From assembly GCF_018138145.1 (NCBI RefSeq), contig NZ_CP073104.1, forward strand, positions 4,531,001 through 4,595,000: 64,000 nucleotides of DNA, written 5' to 3'. A program made the position numbers and the translations under genes. The notes beneath the pieces are model-generated. The model worked only from the letters and a program-made list of their open reading frames with translations, was not told where the DNA came from and did not search any database. Shown here piece by piece: positions 55,100-64,000 of the stretch. Origin of the DNA: Pseudomonas sp. SCA2728.1_7. Its GTDB lineage: Bacteria > Pseudomonadota > Gammaproteobacteria > Pseudomonadales > Pseudomonadaceae. Position 1 is the first letter of the stretch, and each line of letters starts with the position of its first letter.

Positions 55100-55537
55100 T
55101 CAGGATTCAAACAATGCAGTGTTTTCATCGAGCCAGCCCTGCAACAGCAGAGCGGCGGCGATGGCGTCCACCGGGTTGTCGCGGTAACTGCCCTTTTGGC
55201 CGCCACGCACCAGACGCTCGCCTTTGGCCTCGAAGGTGGTCAGGCGTTCGTCGTGGGTATAGAAGGGCACATTGAAGCGGCCATTGAGGCGGCGGGCGAA
55301 TTTCTCTGCGCGCAGGCACATTTCGCTCGGCGTGCCGTCCATGTTCAGCGGCAGGCCGACGACCACGGCGTCGGGCTTCCATTCCTTTATAAGGGCTTCG
55401 ACCTGGTTCCAGTCGGGAACGCCGTTCTGTGCCTTCAAGGTGCACAGCTCGCGGGCCTGGCCGGTAATCACCTGGCCGACCGCGACGCCGATCTGTTTGG
55501 TGCCGTAGTCGAAGCCGAGAATCAGGCGCAGGGCCAT
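55100..55537 (-). CDS. ruvX: RuvX/YqgF RNase-H-fold nuclease
   Basis: A 145-residue Holliday-junction-resolvase-like protein now linked to 16S rRNA 5'-end processing. Acidic residues are in ILGFDYGTKQIGVAVG (first Asp), VVVGLPLNMDGTP (conserved GLP) and the late DNPVDAIAAALLL. The ATG at 55537 overlaps the yqgE stop by one base. Confidence 0.93.
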   Translation of the reverse strand: MALRLILGFDYGTKQIGVAVGQVITGQARELCTLKAQNGVPDWNQVEALIKEWKPDAVVVGLPLNMDGTPSEMCLRAEKFARRLNGRFNVPFYTHDERLTTFEAKGERLVRGGQKGSYRDNPVDAIAAALLLQGWLDENTALFES

Positions 55538-56109
55538 CAGGCGTGACCTGCCTGGCTGGTCAGCAGGCTGAGGTTGATCCCCAAGTGCCTGGCCGCTGCT
55601 TCGAGGCGCAGTTCGCTGCTGGTGTTGAACAGGATGTCGGCGTCGTATGGGCAGTTCAGCCAGGCGTTGTCCGCCAACTCGGCTTCCAGTTGCCCGGCTT
55701 CCCAACCGGCGTAACCGAGGGCAATCAGGCTTTTCGCCGGGCCGACGCCGTCCGCGATGGCGAACAGCACGTCCTGCGAGGTCGACAGGGCCAGATCGCC
55801 GTCCAGTTGCGCGGTGGCCTGAAAGGTCTTGCCCGCCGGGTGCAACACGAAACCGCGATCGGTCTGCACCGGGCCGCCGATAAAGATCGGTACGTGTTGG
55901 CACAGTGCTGGCGGGTCGATGTCCGGGCGCAGCTGCTCAAGGATGTCGGCCAGATTCAGCTCTTGCGGTCGATTGACCACAATCCCCATAGCGCCATTGG
56001 CCGTGTGCTCGACGATGTAGGTCAAGGTGTGGGCAAAGTTCGGGTCGGCCATGTGAGGCATGGCGATCAGGAATTGATGCTTGAGGTAGCTGGGGCTGAC
56101 GTTTTTCAT
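55537..56109 (-). CDS. YqgE/AlgH family protein (UPF0301)
   Basis: A 190-residue single-domain protein with YLKHQFLIAMPHMADPNF, IVVNRPQELNLADIL, the FIGGPVQTDRGFVLH motif and GYAGWEAGQLE. Members are called AlgH in Pseudomonas; biochemical function is unclear. The start at 56109 (MKNVSPSYL) matches the family; 56145 is in frame. Ahead of ruvX with overlap, the usual pairing. Confidence 0.93.
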   Translation of the reverse strand: MKNVSPSYLKHQFLIAMPHMADPNFAHTLTYIVEHTANGAMGIVVNRPQELNLADILEQLRPDIDPPALCQHVPIFIGGPVQTDRGFVLHPAGKTFQATAQLDGDLALSTSQDVLFAIADGVGPAKSLIALGYAGWEAGQLEAELADNAWLNCPYDADILFNTSSELRLEAAARHLGINLSLLTSQAGHA

Positions 56110-56177
56110 GTGCGCTAGTGTGGCGTTCGGGGGGCGAACTGACAAGCTGGAGATGCTGACAACAACACAGATCCATT

Positions 56178-56264
56178 GTAGGAGTGAGCCTGCTCGCGAT
56201 AGCGGTGTGCCAGAATCGAAATTGTTGACTGATACACCGCTATCGCGAGCAGGCTCACTCCTAC
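56178..56264. repeat. REP pair with long arms
   Basis: GTAGGAGTGAGCC...GATAGCGGTGTG and near-complement, between tonB and yqgE. Confidence 0.9.
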
Positions 56265-56280
56265 AAGGGGTTGTGGTGTG

Positions 56281-57180
56281 TCAGTTGCTCGAGAGTTTGT
56301 CGCCCCGGGCGAATTTCCAGGTACGAATGATTTCCAGACGGTCGATATCCGACAAGTCCCCGGTAAACGGGGCAAACGGTGCTGCCAACCGGACGATGCG
56401 CTGCGCCGCCTGATCCAGCAGCGGCTGGCCGGAGGATTCCAGCACCAGCACTTCATACAGCGAACCATCGCGGTTGATCGAGACCATCAGGCGCAAATTG
56501 CCGTAGATCTGCTTGCGCCGCGCTTCCTCGGGGTAATTGAGGTTACCGATGCGCTCAACCTTCTTGCGCCAGTCGTCCTTGTACCAGGCACCCTTGTCGC
56601 GCATGGTCGATGCCGCGCTCAAGCGGTGAATACGCGGGCGCTTGGCGTACAGCTGTTGTTCCTTGGCCAGTTCGGCTTCGAGGCTGGCGATGTCGCTGGA
56701 CAGCTGCGAGCTGTCGAATTCCGGCGCATCAACCGTCGGTTTGACCTCGGTCTTGCTTTCTTCTTTCTTGGTCGGTGCTTTTTTCGGCTTTGGCGCGACG
56801 GTGGTCACCGCAGCCTTCGGCGCGGCCTCCTGCACTTCCGGTTTGGCGGCCGGTGGCGGGGTGACTTTTTTGACCTGATTGTCCTGGAACGGCGCCACCT
56901 CAGTGGTTTTGGGGATCGCCTTCTTGTCCAGCGTGCCGCTGCCTTCCTGATGCTCTTGGGCGAGAAAGTCAGCCTTCTCCGGCTTCTTTTCGCTCTTGAA
57001 GGTAGCGAGGGTGATTTCCAGGGTTTTGCTGATTTGCTTGGGCTCGACCATCGTGAAGCCGACGCCGAGCAGCAGCGCCAAATGGATCAGCGCTGCGAGA
57101 AACAGGGTAAAACCGAGGCGATCGGCCGGGCGCACGCCACGGTGGGCGAGTTCTGCGGGCAGATCGGACGGGAGGGTCAT
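56281..57180 (-). CDS. tonB: TonB-family energy transducer (TonB3-like)
   Basis: A 299-residue protein with one N-terminal membrane helix (LGFTLFLAALIHLALLLGVGF) and a long Lys/Pro/Glu-rich periplasmic linker (about residues 60-165). The C-terminal TonB domain has YPEEARRKQIYGNLRLMVSI. By position (between gshB and yqgE-ruvX-pyr) it corresponds to P. aeruginosa tonB3, which has been linked to twitching motility rather than iron uptake. No exbB/exbD nearby. Confidence 0.88.
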   Translation of the reverse strand: MTLPSDLPAELAHRGVRPADRLGFTLFLAALIHLALLLGVGFTMVEPKQISKTLEITLATFKSEKKPEKADFLAQEHQEGSGTLDKKAIPKTTEVAPFQDNQVKKVTPPPAAKPEVQEAAPKAAVTTVAPKPKKAPTKKEESKTEVKPTVDAPEFDSSQLSSDIASLEAELAKEQQLYAKRPRIHRLSAASTMRDKGAWYKDDWRKKVERIGNLNYPEEARRKQIYGNLRLMVSINRDGSLYEVLVLESSGQPLLDQAAQRIVRLAAPFAPFTGDLSDIDRLEIIRTWKFARGDKLSSN

Positions 57181-57287
57181 GACAAGAAAACCAACATCGC
57201 GTTTTTCAGAGGCTGCGCATGATAACGCAATGTTGGTTTCACGCCTTGGGCTTCACGCTTCAAGCGACAGACTGCATGTGACGTGCA

Positions 57288-58259
57288 TCAAGCTTGTGGC
57301 AATTTGCCGGCGGCTTGCAGCTTCTTGGCGATTGCATCCATCAACATGCCGCCAATGTCGGTGCCGAAGGCGTTGTCGATTTCACGGATGCAGGTCGGGC
57401 TGGTGACGTTGATTTCAGTGAGGCTTTCACCGATCACGTCGAGACCGACGAACAGCAGGCCTTTCTCACGCAAGGTCGGGCCCACTTGGGCAGCGATCCA
57501 GCGATCCTTTTCAGTCAGCGGACGCGCTTCGCCACGGCCACCGGCCGCCAGGTTGCCACGGGTTTCGCCCTGCGCCGGAATTCGCGCCAGGCAGTAATCC
57601 ACCGGCTCGCCGTCGATCATCAGGATGCGTTTGTCGCCGTCCTTGATTGCCGGCAGGTAAGCCTGGCCCATGATCTGCTGGCCACCGAGGGCGGTCAGGG
57701 TTTCGAGGATCACCGACAGGTTCGGATCGCCTGCGCGGTGACGGAAGATCGACGTGCCGCCCATGCCGTCCAGCGGCTTGAGGATCACGTCGCCGTGCTT
57801 GGCGGCGAATTCACGCAGCACGTCAGCGCGGCGGCTGACGATGGTTGGCGGTGTGCACTGCGGAAACAGCGTGGCGAACAGCTTTTCATTGCAGTCGCGC
57901 AGGCTCTGCGGCTTGTTTACCACCAGCACGCCAGCGGTTTCGGCCTGTTCGAGCAGGTAGGTGGAGTAGACGAACTCCATGTCGAACGGCGGATCCTTGC
58001 GCATCAGAATCACGTCCAGATCGCTCAGCAGGTTGTCCTGCTCGTCGTCCAGTTCGAACCATTTTTCCGGGTTGGCGAAGACTTTCAGCGGCTTCATGCG
58101 CGCCCGAGCCTGACCTTCACCCTGATACAGGTCGCGCTGTTCCATATAGAACAGTTCCCAGCCACGCTTCTGCGCGGCCAGCAGCATGGCCAGCGAGCTA
58201 TCCTTTTTATAGGAGATGCTGGCGATAGGGTCCATGACAATCCCGACGCGAACGCTCAT
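57288..58259 (-). CDS. gshB: Glutathione synthetase
   Basis: A 323-residue ATP-grasp enzyme adding glycine to gamma-glutamylcysteine. It shows RVGIVMDPIASISYKKDSSLA, LMRKDPPFDMEFVYSTYLLE, the ATP-binding VILKPLDGMGG and the Mg-binding VGLDVIGESLTEINVTSPT. Normal length. It is 107 bases upstream of tonB on the same strand and divergent from pilG. Confidence 0.97.
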   Translation of the reverse strand: MSVRVGIVMDPIASISYKKDSSLAMLLAAQKRGWELFYMEQRDLYQGEGQARARMKPLKVFANPEKWFELDDEQDNLLSDLDVILMRKDPPFDMEFVYSTYLLEQAETAGVLVVNKPQSLRDCNEKLFATLFPQCTPPTIVSRRADVLREFAAKHGDVILKPLDGMGGTSIFRHRAGDPNLSVILETLTALGGQQIMGQAYLPAIKDGDKRILMIDGEPVDYCLARIPAQGETRGNLAAGGRGEARPLTEKDRWIAAQVGPTLREKGLLFVGLDVIGESLTEINVTSPTCIREIDNAFGTDIGGMLMDAIAKKLQAAGKLPQA

Positions 58260-58484
58260 TGGGTTTTCCTCGAAAATTGGCTACCGGATCGGTATTGAAA
58301 AAGTGCCGCCAGAGTGGCGCCGGGCGGGTTTTCGGTCAAGGAAAAACCCGTCGATAGATTGCATCTGGAGACTGTGCTAAAAAGACTGCCAAGCGGTGCT
58401 GGCCCTTGAGCATCAAGGGTTTCCAGCCATCAGTCATCGCAAAACGGACAATTTGATTCGCAAAGGCGACGGTAGAGCCCTCTT
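58260..58484. promoter_or_regulatory. Divergent region between gshB and pilG
   Basis: 225 bases without a gene, holding promoters for gshB and the pil-chp operon. An AAACCCG...CGGGTTTT inverted repeat is visible at about 58325-58350. No promoter fixed with confidence. Confidence 0.35.
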
Positions 58485-58889
58485 ATGGAACAGCAGTCCA
58501 GCGCCTTGAAGGTCATGGTGATCGACGACTCGAAAACGATTCGTCGCACCGCCGAAACATTGTTGAAGAATGTCGGTTGCGAAGTGATCACGGCGATCGA
58601 CGGTTTCGACGCCTTGGCCAAGATCGCCGATAACCATCCCGGGATCATTTTTGTCGACATCATGATGCCGCGTCTGGATGGTTATCAGACCTGCGCTTTA
58701 ATCAAGAACAACAGTGCGTTCAAGGCGACGCCGGTGATCATGCTGTCATCGCGTGACGGGCTGTTCGACAAGGCCAAGGGGCGGATTGTCGGTTCCGATC
58801 AATTTTTGACCAAACCGTTCAGCAAGGAAGAGCTGCTCAGCGCGATCCAGGCCCATGTTCCGGGCTTCGCCGCCGTTTTGCCGCAGTAA
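58485..58889 (+). CDS. pilG: Twitching motility response regulator PilG
   Basis: A 134-residue single-domain receiver. The acidic pocket is in MVIDDSKTIRR, the phospho-acceptor Asp in IIFVDIMMPRLDGY (near residue 58), with Ser/Thr in MLSSRDG and Lys in LTKPFSK. PilG promotes pilus extension and cAMP production downstream of the ChpA kinase. First gene of the chemosensory operon. Confidence 0.96.
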   Translation: MEQQSSALKVMVIDDSKTIRRTAETLLKNVGCEVITAIDGFDALAKIADNHPGIIFVDIMMPRLDGYQTCALIKNNSAFKATPVIMLSSRDGLFDKAKGRIVGSDQFLTKPFSKEELLSAIQAHVPGFAAVLPQ

Positions 58890-58949
58890 GACACGTACAG
58901 TGACGCTCGGCCAGCGGGCCGGGGGTCGACAAGAAAAATGGGGAAAACC

Positions 58950-59315
58950 ATGGCACGTATCCTGATCGTCGATGATTCGCCGACTGAAATGTACAAACTG
59001 ACCGGCATGCTCGAAAAGCACGGCCATGAAGTGCTGAAGGCCGAAAACGGCGCCGACGGCGTGGCCCTGGCCCGTCAGGAAAAACCCGACGCGGTATTGA
59101 TGGACATCGTCATGCCCGGTCTCAATGGTTTTCAGGCCACCCGCCAGTTGACCAAAGACGCCGACACCAGCCACATCCCGGTGATCATCATCACCACCAA
59201 GGATCAGGAAACCGACAAGGTCTGGGGCACCCGTCAGGGCGCCAAGGACTACCTGACCAAACCGGTCGACGAAGACACCCTGATCAAGACCCTGAACAAC
59301 GTGCTCAAAGGCTGA
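58950..59315 (+). CDS. pilH: Twitching motility response regulator PilH
   Basis: A 121-residue CheY-like receiver: ILIVDDSPTEMYKL, phospho-acceptor in AVLMDIVMPGLNGFQ (Asp near 52), IIITTKDQETDK and DYLTKPVDED. PilH opposes PilG, acting on retraction or as a phosphate sink. The ATG at 58950 is used; a start at 58938 would add four residues. It lies 60 bases after pilG. Confidence 0.96.
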   Translation: MARILIVDDSPTEMYKLTGMLEKHGHEVLKAENGADGVALARQEKPDAVLMDIVMPGLNGFQATRQLTKDADTSHIPVIIITTKDQETDKVWGTRQGAKDYLTKPVDEDTLIKTLNNVLKG

Positions 59316-59325
59316 TCGCGCGACC

Positions 59326-59865
59326 ATGAGCGAATCGCTGACCGCGTTCGAACTGCTCTGGCAAATCGACCAGCGTTGCCGCTTGCTGGCGGCGGATTTG
59401 CCGTCGCAACCAGCGCGCCAGGATCGCTGGAGCGGCATCGGCTTTCGCCTCGGCGAGCATTGGTATGTGGCGCCGATGGGCGAAGTCAGCGAAGTGCTCC
59501 ACGAACCGCGCTTCACCCAGTTGCCCGGGGTCAAGCCGTGGGTCAAAGGCGTGGCTAACCTGCGCGGGCGGCTGTTGCCGATCATGGATTTGTGCGGATT
59601 TTTCGGCCATGAACTGTCGCCGCTGCGTAAACAACGGCGGGTATTGGTGGTCGAGCATGGCGATGTGTTTGCCGGGTTGATGGTCGATGAGGTGATTGGT
59701 CTGCAGCATTTCGAGCAGGACAGCTTCGAACCGATCTCGATCAGCAAGCGCCAGGGCTCCAAGGCCGAGTTCGTCAAAGGCTATTTTCGGCGCGAGCAGA
59801 ACTGGCGGGTGTTCAGCCTGTTTGCGCTGGCCAAGTCCCCGGTGTTCATGAGCGTCGCGATATAG
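59326..59865 (+). CDS. pilI: CheW-like adaptor PilI
   Basis: A 179-residue CheW-domain coupling protein: GIGFRLGEHWYVAPMGEVSEVL, GVKPWVKGVANLRGRLLPIMDL, and RRVLVVEHGDVFAGLMVDEVIGL. It links the receptor PilJ to the kinase ChpA at the membrane. It begins ten bases after pilH. A REP pair follows before pilJ. Confidence 0.95.
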   Translation: MSESLTAFELLWQIDQRCRLLAADLPSQPARQDRWSGIGFRLGEHWYVAPMGEVSEVLHEPRFTQLPGVKPWVKGVANLRGRLLPIMDLCGFFGHELSPLRKQRRVLVVEHGDVFAGLMVDEVIGLQHFEQDSFEPISISKRQGSKAEFVKGYFRREQNWRVFSLFALAKSPVFMSVAI

Positions 59866-59886
59866 CCGTTACAACAAAGATCCCTT

Positions 59887-59973
59887 GTAGGAGTGAGCCT
59901 GCTCGCGATTCAGGCACCGCGGTGTATCAAGTACACCGCGTTATCGTTCAATCGCGAGCAGGCTCACTCCTAC
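59887..59973. repeat. REP pair inside the pil-chp operon
   Basis: Arms GTAGGAGTGAGCCTGCTCGC and complement, with an inner partly complementary CACCGCGGTGTA / TACACCGCG stretch. It fills the gap between pilI and pilJ. Confidence 0.9.
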
Positions 59974-60009
59974 AGGTTCTACCGGTGAGCTTCAAACAGG
60001 CGAGGACCG

Positions 60010-62058
60010 ATGACAAAAGCAAAAACAGGCAAGCCGGCGGAAGGCTCGCGCAGTCGCTCGCAGATCATCGTGCTGTTCATCGCACTGATCGTGTTCATCA
60101 TGCTGCTGTTCGCCAACTTCGCGTACCTCAATACCCAGGCGAACTACGACAAACAGTACATCGGCCACGCCGGTGAACTGCGCGTGCTCTCGCAGCGCAT
60201 CGCCAAGAACGCCACCGAAGCCGCCGCCGGCAAGGCTGCCGCGTTCAAGCTGCTCAGCGATGCGCGCAACGATTTCGCCCAGCGCTGGGGTTACCTGAAA
60301 AAGGGCGACCCGGCCACCGGCCTGCCGCCAGCCCCGGCCACCGTGCGCCCGGAAATGCGCGCTGTGCAGCTGGATTGGGAACGCCTGCTGAAAAACACCG
60401 ACGCGATTCTTTCCAGCGAACAGACCGTGCTGTCGCTGCATCAGGTCGCCGCGACCCTGGCCGAAACCGTGCCGCAGTTGCAGATCGAATACGAAAAAGT
60501 TGTCGAAATCCTCCTGCAACGCGGCGCCCCGGCGGCGCAAGTGGCGATGGCTCAGCGTCAATCGTTGCTGGCCGAGCGCATCCTTGGCGCGGTCAATACC
60601 GTACTCGCCGGCGACGAAAACTCGCAGCAAGCCGCCGATGCCTTCGGCCGCGACGCCACCCGTTTCGGCCAAGTGCTCAACGGCATGCTGCAAGGCAACC
60701 CGACCCTGAAAATCAGCCAGGTCGAAGACCGCGACGCCCGTGCCCGTTTGAGTGAGATTTCCGAGCTGTTCCAGTTTGTCTCCGGCTCCGTCGATGAAAT
60801 CCTCGAGACCTCGCCGGAGCTGTTCAAGGTTCGTGAATCGGCGAGCAATATCTTCAGCCTCTCGCAAACCCTGCTCGACGAAGCCTCGCACCTGGCCACT
60901 CGCTTTGAGAACCTTGCCGGTGGGCGCAACACCGACACCATCGGCGGTTACGTCCTCGGTTTGCTGGCGCTGGCCTCGATCATCCTGATCGGCATGGTCA
61001 TGGTTCGTGAAACCAACCGGCAACTGCGTGAAACTGCCGAGAAGAACGAGCGCAACCAGAACGCGATCATGCGTCTGCTCGACGAAATCGAAGACCTCGC
61101 TGATGGCGACCTCACCGTGACCGCCTCGGTGACCGAAGACTTCACCGGCACCATTGCTGACTCGATCAACTATTCCGTCGACCAACTGCGCGATCTCGTC
61201 GCGACGATCAACCTCACCGCCGGCCAGGTCGCCGCTGCGGTGCAGGAAACCCAGGCCACCGCCATGCACCTGGCGCAGGCCTCGGAACATCAGGCCCAGC
61301 AGATTTCCGAAGCCTCGACGGCGATCAGCGACATGGCCGAGTCCATCGATCAGGTTTCGGCCAACGCCGCCGAGTCTTCAGCGGTCGCCGAGCGCTCCGT
61401 GGAGATCGCCAACAAGGGCAACGAGGTGGTGCACAACACCATCCACGGCATGGACAACATTCGCGAACAGATCCAGGACACCGCCAAACGCATCAAGCGT
61501 CTGGGCGAGTCGTCGCAGGAAATCGGCGACATCGTCAGCCTGATCGACGACATCGCCGACCAGACCAACATCCTCGCCCTCAACGCGGCCATTCAGGCGT
61601 CGATGGCCGGTGATGCCGGGCGCGGTTTTGCCGTGGTCGCCGATGAAGTGCAGCGGCTGGCCGAACGCTCGTCCGCCGCTACCCGGCAGATCGAAACCCT
61701 GGTGCGGGCGATTCAGACCGACACCAACGAAGCCGTAATTTCCATGGAGCAAACCACCACCGAAGTGGTGCGCGGCGCGCGACTGGCGCAGGATGCCGGT
61801 GTGGCCCTGGAAGAAATCGAAGGCGTGTCGAAAACCCTCGCGGCGCTGATTCAAAGCATCTCCAACGCGGCGCAGCAGCAGACGACGTCGGCCGGGCAGA
61901 TTTCCCTGACGATGAACGTGATCCAGCAGATCACCTCGCAGACTTCGTCCGGCTCCACGGCCACGGCCGAGAGCATCGGCAACCTGACGAAAATGGCCAG
62001 TCAGTTACGGCGTTCGGTGTCCGGCTTCACCTTGCCGGCGGCGACAGATAAAGCGTGA
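60010..62058 (+). CDS. pilJ: Methyl-accepting chemotaxis receptor PilJ
   Basis: A 682-residue receptor of the Chp system. First membrane helix near residues 20-42, a periplasmic region with two PilJ-type helical modules (each with a [18 protein letters not shown] start), second helix near 312-335, HAMP, then the signalling tip [20 protein letters not shown] near residues 516-535, with the [18 protein letters not shown] motif. It senses pilin and surface contact in P. aeruginosa. Confidence 0.95.
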   Translation: MTKAKTGKPAEGSRSRSQIIVLFIALIVFIMLLFANFAYLNTQANYDKQYIGHAGELRVLSQRIAKNATEAAAGKAAAFKLLSDARNDFAQRWGYLKKGDPATGLPPAPATVRPEMRAVQLDWERLLKNTDAILSSEQTVLSLHQVAATLAETVPQLQIEYEKVVEILLQRGAPAAQVAMAQRQSLLAERILGAVNTVLAGDENSQQAADAFGRDATRFGQVLNGMLQGNPTLKISQVEDRDARARLSEISELFQFVSGSVDEILETSPELFKVRESASNIFSLSQTLLDEASHLATRFENLAGGRNTDTIGGYVLGLLALASIILIGMVMVRETNRQLRETAEKNERNQNAIMRLLDEIEDLADGDLTVTASVTEDFTGTIADSINYSVDQLRDLVATINLTAGQVAAAVQETQATAMHLAQASEHQAQQISEASTAISDMAESIDQVSANAAESSAVAERSVEIANKGNEVVHNTIHGMDNIREQIQDTAKRIKRLGESSQEIGDIVSLIDDIADQTNILALNAAIQASMAGDAGRGFAVVADEVQRLAERSSAATRQIETLVRAIQTDTNEAVISMEQTTTEVVRGARLAQDAGVALEEIEGVSKTLAALIQSISNAAQQQTTSAGQISLTMNVIQQITSQTSSGSTATAESIGNLTKMASQLRRSVSGFTLPAATDKA

Positions 62059-62069
62059 GTGGAGTGGTT

Positions 62070-64000
62070 ATGGGTGATCGGCACGACTATGTGGCCCTGG
62101 AATGGGTCAAAGGCGAAATTGCCGAAACGCTGAAGCTGGCGCATCAGGCGATTGAAGCCGTGCTCGATGATCCGCAGGCTTTTCCCGGGCTGGACGAGTG
62201 CCTGGATTACATCCATCAGGTCCATGGCAGCCTGCAGATGGTCGAGTTCTACGGCGCAGCCTTGCTCGCCGAAGAAATGGAGCATCTGGTTGAAGCCCTG
62301 CAACACGAACGCGTCAGCCACCGCGACGAAGCCCTGCACCTGTTGTTGCAAGCGCTCGGGCAATTGCCGATATACCTCGACCGCGTGCAGAGCGCCCGGC
62401 GTGATCTGCCGCTGGTGGTGCTGCCGCTGCTCAACGATCTGCGCAGCGCCCGTGGCGAAAGCCTGTTGTCTGAAACCAGCCTGTTCAGCCCGCAGTTGCC
62501 CGACTTCCCGCCCCTGAGCGCCGAAGCACTGGCGCTGCTCGAGCCGGCAGAGCTGGCGAACGTGCTGCGCAAATTGCGTCAGATGCTGCAAATGGCCTTG
62601 GTCGGTTTGCTGCGCGAGCAGGATGACCAGACCCACCTCGGTTATCTGGCCAAGGTCTTCACCCGCCTCGAAGCGCTGAGCGGCGATTCACCCCTGAGCC
62701 CGTTGTGGCAAGTCGCCTCGGCGCTGGTCGAAGGCATGCGCGAAGGCGTCATCGCCAACAGTCCGGCGCTGCGCAGCCTGTTCAAGGATGCCGACAAAGA
62801 ACTCAAACGCCTGCTCGATCAGGGCATGGCCGGCCTCAACCAGCCGCCACCTGCGGAGCTGCTGAAAAGCCTGTTGTTCTATATTGCCAAAGCCGAACAT
62901 CCCACCGGGCAGATGCTGACCATGAAAGATCGCTACTCCCTGGACGACGCGTTGCCCGACAGCGCGATGGTCGACGAAGAACGCGCGCGCCTGGCCGGCC
63001 CCGACCGCGATGCGATGCGCTCGGTGCTGGCGGCATTGTGCGAAGAGCTGGTGCGGGTCAAGGAACGCCTCGACCTGTTCGTGCGCAGCGACCGCCAGCA
63101 CACTTCGGATCTGGAAAGCCTGCTGGCGCCGTTGCGGCAGATCGCCGACACCCTCGCCGTGCTCGGTTTCGGCCAGCCGCGCAAAGTCATCATCGATCAA
63201 TTGGCCGTGGTGCTCAGCCTTGCCCAAGGCCAGCGCGAACCGAACGATGCGATCCTGATGGACGTTGCCGGCGCGCTGCTCTACGTCGAAGCGACGCTGG
63301 CCGGGATGGTCGGCACCGTAGAGCCGGAAAGCCTGGAAGACGCGCGTTTGCCGACCACCGACCTGACGCAGATCCATCAGATCGTGATCAAGGAAGCGCG
63401 CATCTGCCTGCAACAGGCCAAGGACATGATCGTCGACTACATCGACGCCGATTGGGATCGCCAGCACCTGCAACCGTTGCCGGCGCTGCTGACTCAGGTG
63501 CGCGGTGCGCTGGCGATGATTCCGCTCAGCCGGGCGGCGAGTCTGGTCGAAGCGTGCAACGGTTTTATCCGCGAACATTTGCTGCTCGATCCGCATGAGC
63601 CGGGTTGGGAACAACTCGATCATCTGGCCGACGTCATCAGCAGCCTCGAGTATTACCTCGAACGCTTGAGCGATGACCCTCAGGCCCCGGGCGAACAATT
63701 GCTGGACGTCGCGCAGAAGTCCCTCGCCAGTCTGGGTTTCTTTCCAAATGAGCCGCATGTGCCGGTGCTCGAAGACGTGCTCAGCCCCAGCGAAGCGCTG
63801 GTGATGCAGGACATGCAGGCGCTGGACGACCCCGATATTGTCCAATCGTTGGCTGAGGTACTGGCGAGCCCGGTTTCGGCGCTGAATCCACCGGCCCTGA
63901 TCACCCCGGGCAGCCTGATGCCGCCACCGGCCGATGAAGAACCGGTCGACGACGAATTGCGCGAAGTGTTCCTCGAAGAGACCGACGAAGTCCTCGAAGT
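62070..64000 (+). CDS. chpA: Chemosensory histidine kinase ChpA (PilL), N-terminal part
   Basis: The frame opens at ATG 62070 (GGAG upstream), 11 bases after pilJ, and runs off the right edge with 643 codons visible. The N-terminus (GDRHDYVALEWVKGEI) and the long helical, FimL-like region with repeated YIHQVHGSLQMVEFYGAALL-type stretches match the start of Pseudomonas ChpA, a hybrid kinase with many Hpt modules. The kinase core and receiver lie outside. The methyltransferase gene pilK normally found before it is missing. Confidence 0.92.
   Translation, partial: MGDRHDYVALEWVKGEIAETLKLAHQAIEAVLDDPQAFPGLDECLDYIHQVHGSLQMVEFYGAALLAEEMEHLVEALQHERVSHRDEALHLLLQALGQLPIYLDRVQSARRDLPLVVLPLLNDLRSARGESLLSETSLFSPQLPDFPPLSAEALALLEPAELANVLRKLRQMLQMALVGLLREQDDQTHLGYLAKVFTRLEALSGDSPLSPLWQVASALVEGMREGVIANSPALRSLFKDADKELKRLLDQGMAGLNQPPPAELLKSLLFYIAKAEHPTGQMLTMKDRYSLDDALPDSAMVDEERARLAGPDRDAMRSVLAALCEELVRVKERLDLFVRSDRQHTSDLESLLAPLRQIADTLAVLGFGQPRKVIIDQLAVVLSLAQGQREPNDAILMDVAGALLYVEATLAGMVGTVEPESLEDARLPTTDLTQIHQIVIKEARICLQQAKDMIVDYIDADWDRQHLQPLPALLTQVRGALAMIPLSRAASLVEACNGFIREHLLLDPHEPGWEQLDHLADVISSLEYYLERLSDDPQAPGEQLLDVAQKSLASLGFFPNEPHVPVLEDVLSPSEALVMQDMQALDDPDIVQSLAEVLASPVSALNPPALITPGSLMPPPADEEPVDDELREVFLEETDEVLE

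Overview
The window is chromosomal DNA of a Pseudomonas, most probably of the P. fluorescens / P. koreensis group. The grounds are high-GC coding sequence, the fluorescens-type REP pairs (GCGAGCAGGCTC followed by ACTCCTAC or GCTCCCAC) in many intergenic gaps, and a gene order that from memory follows the P. aeruginosa PA0350-PA0413 region. No rRNA, tRNA, insertion sequence, prophage or CRISPR array was seen. Both ends cut a gene: an ABC-transporter ATPase on the left and the Chp histidine kinase on the right.

Layout. 1-5185: a phosphonate (2-aminoethylphosphonate type) uptake and oxidative degradation cluster. 5373-8130: a conserved GTPase / membrane-protein pair (DUF3482/DUF2868). 8216-13521: folA, an L-cystine-type symporter, pchP and ilvD. 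13790-17285: an accessory, partly AT-rich island with a 23-codon peptide gene, a hairpin terminator, a SagB-type dehydrogenase broken by a frameshift, an AurF-like diiron oxygenase and an MFS exporter. 17499-22664: rlmI, a DJ-1/PfpI protein, an HDOD protein, mutM, a small exported protein, a ferredoxin and coaD. 22780-27318: a GMC oxidoreductase, a Tat lipoprotein and an aldehyde dehydrogenase, with a divergent TetR regulator. 27351-33660: sulfurtransferase, AraC regulator, YheT hydrolase, rsmD and an M16 peptidase pair. 34006-38216: ftsY-ftsE-ftsX-rpoH. 38399-42580: mtgA, DUF423, thiS-thiG, trmB, kptA, DUF3392. 42616-46639: metX-metW-DUF4426-rdgB-hemW, read leftward. 46702-47157: a block of tandem 206-bp repeats. 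47176-49598: yggS-proC-yggT-yggU, read leftward. 49655-52119: pilT, a C40 peptidase, a TM2 protein. 52213-58259: gshB, tonB, yqgE, ruvX, pyrR, pyrB and a pseudo-dihydroorotase, read leftward. 58485-64000: the twitching chemosensory operon pilG-pilH-pilI-pilJ-chpA.

Most of the window is housekeeping: translation and RNA modification, protein targeting and division, pyrimidine, methionine, branched-chain amino acid, thiamine, CoA and glutathione synthesis, and type IV pilus control. The most unusual part is 13790-17285. It has the architecture of a very small ribosomal-peptide biosynthetic operon: precursor-like peptide with its own strong RBS, terminator hairpin, two redox enzymes and an exporter, with overlapping downstream genes. 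It has no YcaO cyclodehydratase or other recognised RiPP maturase, and I do not recognise it as a described system. Secondary points of interest are the PhnZ-like cluster, a bacterial KptA bracketed by REP pairs, the amplified repeat block at 46.7-47.2 kb, and the absence of pilK and pilU from their usual places.
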